DNA from: Methylocystis sp.
Lineage (GTDB): Bacteria; Pseudomonadota; Alphaproteobacteria; Rhizobiales; Beijerinckiaceae
Assembly: GCA_023253795.1 (NCBI GenBank)
Contig: JALRFG010000001.1
Span: 1-42,926, forward strand
DNA length: 42,926 nt
Reading direction: 5' to 3'
In this document: piece by piece, positions 17,792-26,079 of the stretch
Layout: every line of letters starts with the position of its first letter
Numbering within the stretch: the first letter of the stretch is position 1
Translations under genes and position numbers: made by a program
Notes under the pieces: generated by a model
Databases searched by the model: none
What the model was told of the DNA's origin: nothing
The model's input: the letters and a program-made list of their open reading frames with translations, nothing else

Positions 17792-20077
17792 ATGAATTTG
17801 TCTTCCAAAAAACACCCGGAACTGCCCGCCCGCGACGAACTCCTCGCCTTTCTCGCCCGCGAGCGCGAAGCCCGCGCCGACGGCAAGGTCGGTGTGCGTG
17901 AAATCGCTCGTGCCTTTGGCCTCAAAGGCGAACATCGACTGGCGCTTAAACAAATGCTCGCCTCACTCGCCGCCGAGGGCGTGCTGGAGAAACGCGGCAA
18001 GCGCCTGACGCGCAAGGGCGCGTTGCCGCCCGTGACGCTCGTCGACATCGTCGAACGAGATCGTGATGGCGAACTGGTCGCTGTTCCTGTCGAATGGAAC
18101 GAGGAAGAGCTTGGCCCGCCGCCGCGCATCCATATCCGCGCGCCGCGTCGCGCCCGGCCGGGCGAACCCCTCCCCGGCGTCGGCGACCGGGCGCTGGCGC
18201 GCGCCGAACCCGATCACGACGCCGGTCCCAAAGACCCGCCCTATACGGGACGCGTCGTCAAACTTTTATCCCGCGCGCGACATCGCGTGTTGGGCGTGTT
18301 GCATATTGAAGCCAATGGCGGCGGACGCATTGTTCCGATCGACAAGAAACAGGCGGGACGTGAACTTGCTGTGGCCGCCGCCGATATCGGCGAATCCAAA
18401 CACGGCGATTTGGTCAGCGTCGATCTTGTCGGCAAGACGCGCTTTGGCGCCCCGCGCGCCCGAATTCGTGAGTCTCTTGGCTCCGTCACCAATGAAAAAG
18501 CCGTCAGCCTGATTGCGCTACGGGCGCATGACATCCCGGATGTGTTTCGTCCCGAAGCGATCGAAGAGTCTGAAAAAGCCAAACCCGCCACGCTTCAGGG
18601 ACGCGAGGACTGGCGCGATTTGCCGCTCGTCACCATCGACCCGCCGGACGCCAAGGATCACGACGACGCTGTGCATGCGACGCTTGATCCCGCGCAGGAC
18701 AATCCCGGCGGCTATATTCTCACTGTCGCCATCGCCGACGTCGCGCATTATGTGAAGCCTCACACGCCGCTTGACCGCGACGCGCTGGAGCGCGGCAATT
18801 CGGTGTATTTCCCCGATCGCGTCGTGCCGATGTTGCCCGAACGCATTTCAAACGATCTCTGTTCGCTGCGCGCGCTTGAGGATCGCCCGGCGCTCGCCGT
18901 GCGCATGCGCATCACCGCGAAAGGCAAAAAGCTCGATCACCGTTTCCATCGTGTGATGATGCGCTCCTGCGCCAAGCTTTCCTATCAGCAGGCGCAGGCC
19001 GCCATCGACGGCAAGCCGGACGACGCTACGCGTCCCTTGCTCGATAGCGTCCTGCGTCCGCTCTATGCCGCGCATGAAGCGTTGCGACAGGCCCGCGATC
19101 TGCGCGCGCCGCTTGATCTCGACTTGCCCGAGCGCAAGATCCTGCTGAAAAAAGACGGCACCTTCGACCGTGTCGTCCTTCCGCCGCGTCTCGACGCGCA
19201 TCGTCTGATCGAAGAATTCATGATCCTCGCCAATGTCGCGGCGGCGGAGACGCTGGAGGAGCATCGTCAGCAACTGATTTATCGCGCACACGACGAACCC
19301 TCGCGCGAGAAAGTGACGGCGCTCTCCGAATTTCTGGGAACGATTGGCGTCAAGCTCGCCAAGGGACAGGTTTTGCGGCCGGCGAATTTCAACGCCATCC
19401 TGTCGCAGATGAAGGGGCATGAGCACGAGAACATCGTCAATGAAATCATTCTGCGCACGCAGGCGCAGGCGGAATATACGAATGAAAACTACGGCCACTT
19501 CGGTCTCAACCTGCGGCGCTATGCGCATTTCACCTCGCCGATCCGTCGCTACGCCGATCTGATCGTGCATCGCGCGCTGATCCGGGCGCTGAAACTCGGC
19601 GAAGGCGCGCTCCCCGAGACGCCCGCCGGCGAACTCGCCGAAATCGCCGCGCGCATCTCCGCCGCCGAACGCCGGGCGATGGCCGCCGAGCGCGAAACAG
19701 TCGACCGGCTGATCGCCCATCATCTCGCAGACCAGATCGGCGCCCGCTTCGAGGCGCGGATCTCCGGCGTGACGAAGTCCGGGCTGTTCGTCCGCTTAAG
19801 CGATACAGGCGCGGACGGCTTCGTGCCGGCGGCGACGCTGGGGCGCGAATATTACGCCTATGACGAAGCCGCCCACGCCCTGACCTCGCGTTCGGGCGTC
19901 AGCTATCGCCTCGCCGACATGGTCGAGGTCCGGCTGATCGAGGCCGCCCCGATCGCCGGGGCGCTCAGATTCGAGGTGGTCGGCGGCGGCGGCAAACGCA
20001 CACCGCCCCCCTTCCGCAAGGGCGAGCGCGGGCGGGACAGGCCATCTGGAAAGAAATTCCGGGGAAGACGCCAGTAG
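17792..20077 (+). CDS. rnr: Ribonuclease R
   Basis: A 761-residue 3'-to-5' exoribonuclease of the RNB family that degrades structured RNA and takes part in tmRNA and rRNA quality control. Domain order is an N-terminal winged-helix region (about 5-80), cold-shock-like OB folds (90-240), then the RNB catalytic domain. The RNB domain carries the metal-binding aspartates in TIDPPDAKDHDDA (about 280-292) and the conserved NYGHFGLNLRRYAHFTSPIRRYADL. A C-terminal S1 domain (about 645-730) and a basic tail complete it. The ATG at 17792 is chosen; a TTG 12 codons upstream is less likely. Position next to topA is standard for Hyphomicrobiales. Confidence 0.96.
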   Translation: MNLSSKKHPELPARDELLAFLAREREARADGKVGVREIARAFGLKGEHRLALKQMLASLAAEGVLEKRGKRLTRKGALPPVTLVDIVERDRDGELVAVPVEWNEEELGPPPRIHIRAPRRARPGEPLPGVGDRALARAEPDHDAGPKDPPYTGRVVKLLSRARHRVLGVLHIEANGGGRIVPIDKKQAGRELAVAAADIGESKHGDLVSVDLVGKTRFGAPRARIRESLGSVTNEKAVSLIALRAHDIPDVFRPEAIEESEKAKPATLQGREDWRDLPLVTIDPPDAKDHDDAVHATLDPAQDNPGGYILTVAIADVAHYVKPHTPLDRDALERGNSVYFPDRVVPMLPERISNDLCSLRALEDRPALAVRMRITAKGKKLDHRFHRVMMRSCAKLSYQQAQAAIDGKPDDATRPLLDSVLRPLYAAHEALRQARDLRAPLDLDLPERKILLKKDGTFDRVVLPPRLDAHRLIEEFMILANVAAAETLEEHRQQLIYRAHDEPSREKVTALSEFLGTIGVKLAKGQVLRPANFNAILSQMKGHEHENIVNEIILRTQAQAEYTNENYGHFGLNLRRYAHFTSPIRRYADLIVHRALIRALKLGEGALPETPAGELAEIAARISAAERRAMAAERETVDRLIAHHLADQIGARFEARISGVTKSGLFVRLSDTGADGFVPAATLGREYYAYDEAAHALTSRSGVSYRLADMVEVRLIEAAPIAGALRFEVVGGGGKRTPPPFRKGERGRDRPSGKKFRGRRQ

Positions 20078-20112
20078 AGGCGTTATGGCCCGGCGGACGA
20101 GCCGCCTTTGGC

Positions 20113-20140
20113 TTGACATCCCGCGCTGCACACGTATGTT
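20113..20140 (+). promoter_or_regulatory. Strong candidate promoter of rpmG
   Basis: TTGACA (20113-20118), a 16-base spacer and TATGTT (20135-20140), the best -35/-10 pair seen in the window. Transcription would start near 20147, seven bases before a terminator-like hairpin and about 70 bases before the rpmG ATG. Confidence 0.55.
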
Positions 20141-20153
20141 GCGCGGCAATTCG

Positions 20154-20190
20154 GCCCCGTCGCGAACCCTGCGGCGGGGGCTCTTTTTTG
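20154..20190 (+). terminator. Intrinsic terminator-like hairpin in the rpmG leader
   Basis: Arms GCCCCGTCGC (20154-20163) and GCGGCGGGGGC (20171-20181) pair over ten positions with one G-U and one bulged G. The loop is seven bases, and six T follow at 20184-20189. It has the form of a Rho-independent terminator. It could end transcripts from rnr, but it also lies downstream of the best promoter for rpmG, so it may act as an attenuator. Confidence 0.7.
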
Positions 20191-20216
20191 TTCTTTAACA
20201 GACCGGAACGAGAAAA

Positions 20217-20384
20217 ATGGCCAAATCCGCCATGATCAAGATCAAGCTCCTTTCCACGGCGGATACGGGCTTTTTTTACGTGACCAAGAAAAACGCGCGC
20301 ACCAAGACCGAGAAGTTCGTCTTCAAAAAATACGATCCGGTCGTGCGCAAGCATGTGGAATTCAAGGAAACCAAGATCAAGTAA
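20217..20384 (+). CDS. rpmG: 50S ribosomal protein L33
   Basis: A complete 55-codon gene. The protein starts MAKSAMIKIKLLSTADTGFF and contains YVTKKNARTKTEK and KKYDPVVRKHVEFKE, the pattern of the cysteine-free L33 form used by most Gram-negative bacteria. L33 sits near the E site of the large subunit. Absence of the CxxC zinc pairs marks it as the zinc-independent type. The ribosome binding site is weak (ACGAG). Location after rnr agrees with the usual alphaproteobacterial order, where a few other genes often lie between. Confidence 0.97.
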   Translation: MAKSAMIKIKLLSTADTGFFYVTKKNARTKTEKFVFKKYDPVVRKHVEFKETKIK

Positions 20385-20421
20385 GTCGCAAAAGCGACTG
20401 TTCCTGATCGACTGCTCCTGA

Positions 20422-20448
20422 TTTCCCGGCACGCCGGGAAATGATTTT
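20422..20448 (+). terminator. Terminator after rpmG
   Basis: Arms TTTCCCGG (20422-20429) and CCGGGAAA (20434-20441) with a four-base loop, followed by tgatttt. A smaller AGTCGC-AAAA-GCGACT hairpin (20384-20399) begins at the last base of the rpmG stop codon. Together they probably end rpmG transcription. Confidence 0.6.
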
Positions 20449-20460
20449 CACAATGCGTAG

Positions 20461-20585
20461 AAAAACTCCGCCACGGGTTAGGCGGCCGACTGACGATGGC
20501 TTCAAGGAGGCCACTCCAACCATCGCCAGCCGACCAACCCTACGGACCCAGGAGATGCGGCGGACCTGAGCACTCCGCAGGGTGT
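20461..20585 (-). ncRNA. Candidate structured RNA with terminal U-run, minus strand
   Basis: No gene covers this stretch, but it folds into a long rod. Plus-strand coordinates of the paired arms are: 20468-20474 with 20557-20563; GGGTT 20475-20479 with AACCC 20536-20540; a 16-base arm 20484-20499 with 20520-20535; and GGAG 20506-20509 with CTCC 20514-20517 at the tip. Read as plus strand, the 16-base helix has three A-C mismatches. Read as minus strand, all three become G-U pairs, so selection appears to act on a minus-strand RNA. The outer helix is followed on that strand by AGTTTTTC, a terminator-like end. The tip carries CCUCCUU, identical to the 16S anti-Shine-Dalgarno tail. The 5' end and promoter were not located. 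A dispersed palindromic repeat is the main alternative. Confidence 0.55.
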
Positions 20586-20846
20586 TCAAAAAACTTTTCA
20601 GCAGATGTCTGGCAACGACCGGCGGAACAGCGCTGCGTCGATTTATCCGTTTCCGGCATTGCTTGATCTTCGTCAGGTTACCCCGCCTGAATAAAAAAGC
20701 AACCGGACAGCACAAATTTTCACCGGCGGGCGCATTCGAGAAAATTCCATCGCCGTCGCCGATTGTCCCGGTTCTGGATTTTCCTGCCGATTGCGCTAAT
20801 TACATTTCAAGCGTCGCAGCGCCGACGCATGTCTTTGGAGGAAATA
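20586..20846. other. Non-coding spacer before the small lipoprotein gene
   Basis: About 260 bases with no supported gene. It includes AT-rich tracts (caaaaaacttttc near 20587, gaataaaaaagc near 20691) and presumably the promoter of the lipoprotein gene and perhaps of the minus-strand RNA. I saw no convincing -35/-10 pair. Confidence 0.4.
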
Positions 20847-21251
20847 ATGGTCATCAAGAACGTCCGTTATCTGCTGGCTGTCGCCGCAACCATCGCCCTT
20901 GCCGGCTGCGGCGATCACCAGCCCGGCGATGCGACGGGCTCCAAGGTTCTGAGCAACATCATTCAAAAGAATGGCGTCGGCGCGAAGATCGTTTCGTTCA
21001 AAAAGGTGCAGGGCCGCGAAGTGAAGCACGGCAACACTGAAGCCTTTGAACTGATGTACGAAGCTGAGATCATGTTCCCGGAAGGCTATGAAGCCAAATG
21101 CCATGACGAGAAAGAGCGCGGCATCTGCGCGTTCCTTAGCGTCAATGAAGATCGCACCTTCGCCAAGAGCGAAGTGACGACCAGCGAAGGCACGCTGCAC
21201 TTTGTGAAGTCCGACAAGGGCTGGGTCGCCGAGGACAACAACGCCTACTGA
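20847..21251 (+). CDS. Small predicted lipoprotein
   Basis: A 134-residue protein with a type II signal peptide: basic start, hydrophobic 9-19 and lipobox LAGC with the lipidated Cys at residue 21. The mature part is mixed alpha/beta, contains EIMFPEGYEAKCHDEKERGICAF with two Cys, and ends WVAEDNNAY. I do not recognise a named family. It shares a pattern with the secreted protein at 39819-40286: a FP(E/K)G turn, then a Cys pair, and a W...D-N-Y ending, suggesting distant paralogy. The ATG at 20847 follows a very good GGAGGAAATA site; extending upstream adds a leader that hides the signal peptide. kdsB starts seven bases downstream. Confidence 0.8.
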   Translation: MVIKNVRYLLAVAATIALAGCGDHQPGDATGSKVLSNIIQKNGVGAKIVSFKKVQGREVKHGNTEAFELMYEAEIMFPEGYEAKCHDEKERGICAFLSVNEDRTFAKSEVTTSEGTLHFVKSDKGWVAEDNNAY

Positions 21252-21258
21252 ACTCGTT

Positions 21259-21999
21259 ATGGCCGCGCCGATTGTTCTTATCCCGGCGCGGCTCGCTTCG
21301 AGCCGCCTGCCAGGCAAGGCGCTGCTGGACATCGGCGGCAAACCACTGATCCTGCGCGTCTGGGAAACGGCGATCGCCTCAGCGCCGGGACCGGTGGCTG
21401 TTGCGACGGATTCGCCTGAAATCGCCTCTGTCATTCGCGCCGTCGGGGGCGTCGTCGTCATGACCCGCGCCGACTACGTCTGCGGAAGCGACCGGATTGG
21501 CGAAGCGCTTGCGGCGCTTGATCCGGATCGACGCCATGACATTGTGGTGAACCTGCAAGGCGATCATCCTGTGCTGCCGCCCGACGCCCTCATCGCGGCT
21601 CTGGCCTTGCTCAATGACCCATATGTCGCGATCGGCACTCTCGCCACCCCCGCCTCGGACGATGAGGCGGACGATCCCAACGCCGTAAAGCTGATCGGCG
21701 CGCGGATCGATACGCACCGCCTACGGGCGCTGTATTTCACCCGCGCGCGCGCGCCCTGGGGCGAAGGACCGCTTTACCGGCATATTGGCGTCTACGCGTT
21801 TCGCCGCGACGCGCTGGAGCGATTTATCGCGCTTCCCCCATCGCCGCTCGAACAGCGTGAACGGCTGGAGCAGTTGCGGGCGTTGGAGGCAGGAATGCGG
21901 ATCGACGCCGCGCTGCTGGACAAAGCAGCGCCTTCAGTCGATACCGGGCGGGATCTTGCGGCGGCGACCGCCGCAGCGGTTGCCCAGGACCACTCGTGA
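21259..21999 (+). CDS. kdsB: 3-deoxy-manno-octulosonate cytidylyltransferase
   Basis: Activates Kdo as CMP-Kdo for the inner core of lipopolysaccharide. The 246-residue protein opens with the nucleotide-binding VLIPARLASSRLPGKAL (6-22). It carries MTRADYVCGSDRIGEAL, VNLQGDHPVLPP and the late SVDTGRDL; the Asp residues of QGD and VDT are expected to bind magnesium. In the Escherichia coli enzyme the QGD motif reads QGDEP; here the fourth residue is His, a position that is variable in alphaproteobacteria as far as I recall. The stop overlaps the pheA start (GTGA). Translation may be coupled to the lipoprotein gene upstream, as no ribosome binding site is evident. Confidence 0.93.
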   Translation: MAAPIVLIPARLASSRLPGKALLDIGGKPLILRVWETAIASAPGPVAVATDSPEIASVIRAVGGVVVMTRADYVCGSDRIGEALAALDPDRRHDIVVNLQGDHPVLPPDALIAALALLNDPYVAIGTLATPASDDEADDPNAVKLIGARIDTHRLRALYFTRARAPWGEGPLYRHIGVYAFRRDALERFIALPPSPLEQRERLEQLRALEAGMRIDAALLDKAAPSVDTGRDLAAATAAAVAQDHS

Positions 22000-22859
22000 C
22001 CCAATACATCGCCTATCAGGGAGAACCCGGCGCCAATTCCGACATCGCCTGTCGGGACGCCTATCCGCAGCTCACGCCCCTGCCCTGCGCCAGTTTCGAG
22101 GACGCCTTCTCCGCGGTCTCCGAAGGCCGCGCCGTTTTAGGCATGATCCCGATCGAAAACTCGATCGCCGGCCGCGTCGCCGATATTCATCACTTCCTGC
22201 CGCATTCCGGGCTGCACATCGTCGGCGAATATTTTCTGCCGATCCATTTCCAGCTCATGGCTCCGAAAGGCGCGACCCGCGAAGGGCTGAAAAGCGTCTA
22301 TAGCCATGTACATGCGCTTGGGCAGTGCCGCCGGATCATCCGCGATCTGGGCCTTGCGCCCTTTACAGCCGGCGACACCGCCGGCGCCGCGCGCGAGATT
22401 TCGGAATGGAACGACCCCGCCAAAGCGGCGCTCGCGCCACGTCTCGCCGCTGAGATATACGGGCTCGACATTCTGGCGCAGGATGTCGAAGACGAGGCCC
22501 ATAACACCACCCGTTTCGTGGTGTTGTCCAAAACGCGGCAATGGGCCGCGCCCGATAGCGGCCCGACGATGACGACTTTCATCTTCCGGGTGCGTAACGT
22601 GCCGGCGGCGCTGTACAAAGCGCTGGGCGGGTTCGCCACCAATGGCGTCAATATGACCAAGCTGGAAAGCTATATGGTTGACGGGGAGTTTGCAGCGACG
22701 CGGTTTCTCGCCGATGTCGATGGCCATCCCCATCAGCCGGCGCTGGCCAGAGCTTTCGAAGAGCTTGCGTTTTTCTCGAAGGAAGTCGAAGTATTGGGCG
22801 TCTACCCGGCGGCGGGGTTTCGTGTCACCAATATTCGCGCCTTTGCGTTCGACGACTGA
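21996..22859 (+). CDS. pheA: Prephenate dehydratase (monofunctional)
   Basis: Converts prephenate to phenylpyruvate in phenylalanine synthesis. It has 287 residues and no chorismate mutase domain. The catalytic region covers 1-180, with IAYQGEPGANSD at the start, IPIENSIAGRV near 49-59 and the catalytic TRF in HNTTRFVVL near 168-176. A C-terminal ACT domain (about 194-275) has NMTKLESYMVDGEF, the allosteric phenylalanine site. The start is GTG at 21996-21998 overlapping the kdsB stop by four bases. The kdsB-pheA pairing is common in Hyphomicrobiales. Confidence 0.95.
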   Translation: MTQYIAYQGEPGANSDIACRDAYPQLTPLPCASFEDAFSAVSEGRAVLGMIPIENSIAGRVADIHHFLPHSGLHIVGEYFLPIHFQLMAPKGATREGLKSVYSHVHALGQCRRIIRDLGLAPFTAGDTAGAAREISEWNDPAKAALAPRLAAEIYGLDILAQDVEDEAHNTTRFVVLSKTRQWAAPDSGPTMTTFIFRVRNVPAALYKALGGFATNGVNMTKLESYMVDGEFAATRFLADVDGHPHQPALARAFEELAFFSKEVEVLGVYPAAGFRVTNIRAFAFDD

Positions 22860-22881
22860 ACGCAGGCAGGAGTGATGAATA

Positions 22882-23316
22882 ATGTCCGTCGCCTACGACC
22901 CCAATAATATTTTCGGGAAAATCCTGCGCGGCGAAATTCCCGCCCATAAGGTTTATGAAGACGACATCGCATTCGCCTTCATGGATATCATGCCGCGCGC
23001 GGAAGGACATGTTCTAGTCATTCCGAAAGAAAACGCCCGCGATCTGTTCGATGTTTCGTCACAGACCCTGTCTGCGCTGATCAAGCGGGTTCAGCATGTC
23101 GCGCGCGTCGTCAAGATAGCGTTGGCCGCTGACGGCATGACATTACATCAGTTCAGTGAAAGTGCGGGCGGACAGGTGATCTTCCACCTGCATTTCCATA
23201 TCCTGCCGCGCTGGGAAGGCGTCGCCCTGCGACCGCCGGGCGTGATGGCGGACGACGCCAAACTCGCCGCACAGGCGGAAAAAATCCGTGCGGCGATGAC
23301 GCCCTTCACCGACTGA
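22882..23316 (+). CDS. HIT family nucleotide-binding protein
   Basis: A 144-residue histidine-triad protein; HIT proteins bind nucleotides and hydrolyse phosphoramidate or adenylate bonds. The triad H-x-H-x-H is at 102-106 (FHLHFHILPRW), with the conserved NIFGKILRGEIPAHKVYED start and AFMDIMPRAEGHVLVIPKE block. GGAGTGATGAATA precedes the ATG. Its substrate is not predictable. It is convergent with the DEAD-box gene, only 11 bases apart. Confidence 0.94.
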   Translation: MSVAYDPNNIFGKILRGEIPAHKVYEDDIAFAFMDIMPRAEGHVLVIPKENARDLFDVSSQTLSALIKRVQHVARVVKIALAADGMTLHQFSESAGGQVIFHLHFHILPRWEGVALRPPGVMADDAKLAAQAEKIRAAMTPFTD

Positions 23317-23327
23317 CGGCGCCTCTA

Positions 23328-24881
<1,554 letters not shown>

Positions 24882-25115
24882 TAATAATCCTGATTGTAAT
24901 GGGAAATTGAGCGCCTGAACGCGCATGTCGCATGATCGCATGCGCCTGTAATCATCAGGCGTCGCCATCGTTTCTGGATGGCGGCATAGAATGGCGGCGG
25001 ACGACCGCCGGGGCTCCTGCCCCAAAGCCAAGAGTTCCTTGCATAAAAATGCGCCGAATGTCAATAAGATCGGCGCAAAACGACGCAAAAAGCCACGCGC
25101 TGGCCGGCTTGTGGG
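24882..25115 (-). promoter_or_regulatory. Long structured leader of the DEAD-box helicase gene
   Basis: A 234-base gap with no gene on either strand. Nested inverted repeats lie just upstream of the start: outer arms CGCCTGA (24912-24918) and TCAGGCG (24955-24961), inner arms GCGCATG (24921-24927) and CATGCGC (24939-24945). On the minus strand a further GGGGC-AGGA-GCCCC hairpin is seen near 25013-25026. A consensus TTGACA on the minus strand lies at 25059-25064, without a good -10 at normal spacing. If that marks the promoter, the leader is well over 100 bases. Confidence 0.45.
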
Positions 25116-25439
25116 TCAGCGTTCCGGATAGGGGCGAATGGACCCTGTCACCACCTCGTCGATCCCCTTGCGCAGGAATCTGTCGGACAGCGCGCGGCGA
25201 TGCGACGGATCCGGGGTCAGAGACGGTAGCGCCTGCGCCACATCCACTTCCTGCCGAACCTCAACGCGTTCAACCATATAGGCCAGCGTTTTCGCCACCA
25301 GAACGCTACAGAGCAGCATCAGAGCCGTGAGTGCGGCGAGACCGGGCAACGCCGAGCCGCCCGTAGTTTCGGCAGACGACCGTTCACGACGCCTGCCCAG
25401 CGATTGATCCGGAAGCTTTTCCAAAGACGCGCCCAACAC
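25116..25439 (-). CDS. Small single-span membrane protein, unknown function
   Basis: A 107-residue hypothetical protein. A charged N-terminal stretch (1-27) is followed by one membrane helix (about 31-54, ALPGLAALTALMLLCSVLVA) and a soluble tail ending GSIRPYPER. The start would be GTG at 25437-25439 with no evident ribosome binding site, so the exact start, and to a degree the gene itself, is uncertain. The clean membrane helix flanked by charged regions argues for a real product. Nothing in the context gives a function. Confidence 0.5.
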   Translation of the reverse strand: MLGASLEKLPDQSLGRRRERSSAETTGGSALPGLAALTALMLLCSVLVAKTLAYMVERVEVRQEVDVAQALPSLTPDPSHRRALSDRFLRKGIDEVVTGSIRPYPER

Positions 25440-25656
25440 TTAACGACAGTCGCTTACCGACCGAAGACGCCAGCGTAACCAAAGCCGGTAAATTTACGGT
25501 TCACGTCATGAATTTCGGCGCACATCGTAAAAAGTCTCTTGCCAAGGCCGGCGATAGGCCGAAGTTTATTGAAGAAACCCGCGCGAGACTTGCGCCGTGC
25601 CTCTCACTTTTCGGGAACCGCCTCCCTAAATGACAGGTCGTAAGGAAAGGTCAAAA

Positions 25657-26067
25657 GTGGCGCTCCACGAAGATTCCCCGATTAAATCAATAATCTCACA
25701 TCAGGCGGCAGCTTCCCGGGCCCCTCGTCCGCGCGCCGGTCGCGAGCCTCGCAAGTCCGGGGACGACCCGGGCGCCGGGACCGCGCTGATCACCCGCACC
25801 CGCCCGCAGACCCGAAAACCCAGCATGTATCGCGTGCTGCTGCTAAACGACGACTACACCACGCAGGAGTTTGTCGTGATCGTTCTGCGGAAATATTTCA
25901 ACAAATCGGCCGAAGAGGCGGTTCGCATCATGCTGCACGTGCACAACCACGGCGTCGGCGAATGCGGCGTCTACACCTACGAAATAGCTGAGACGAAAGT
26001 CACTTTGGTGATGGACTTTGCCCGCAAGCACCAGCATCCTCTGCAATGCATCATGGAAAAGAACTAG
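25657..26067 (+). CDS. clpS: ATP-dependent Clp protease adaptor ClpS
   Basis: Adaptor that binds N-degron substrates (N-terminal Leu, Phe, Trp, Tyr) and hands them to ClpA. The core runs from about residue 57: MYRVLLLNDDYTTQEFVV, then HVHNHGVGECGVYTYEIAETK and the C-terminal HQHPLQCIMEK. Substrate-pocket residues N64-D65-D66 and T68 are present. The next gatekeeper position, Met40 in Escherichia coli, is Gln70 here. The N-terminal extension of about 56 basic, Pro/Arg-rich residues is longer than usual. I chose the GTG at 25657 because AAGGAAAGG lies six bases before it; an ATG at 25630 in the same frame has a poor site. clpA starts 12 bases after the stop. Confidence 0.92.
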   Translation: MALHEDSPIKSIISHQAAASRAPRPRAGREPRKSGDDPGAGTALITRTRPQTRKPSMYRVLLLNDDYTTQEFVVIVLRKYFNKSAEEAVRIMLHVHNHGVGECGVYTYEIAETKVTLVMDFARKHQHPLQCIMEKN

Positions 26068-26079
26068 GGAAACCAGACG

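Noticed and set aside
20377..20715. Minus-strand open frame of 112 codons over the structured element between rpmG and the lipoprotein gene
   Set aside because: It overlaps the rpmG end, is Arg/Val-rich without domain character, has no ribosome binding site, and is explained by the palindromic RNA-like structure.
25480..25495. GTAAATTTAC palindrome upstream of clpS
   Set aside because: Only ten bases and not tied to a recognisable promoter; too short to call.
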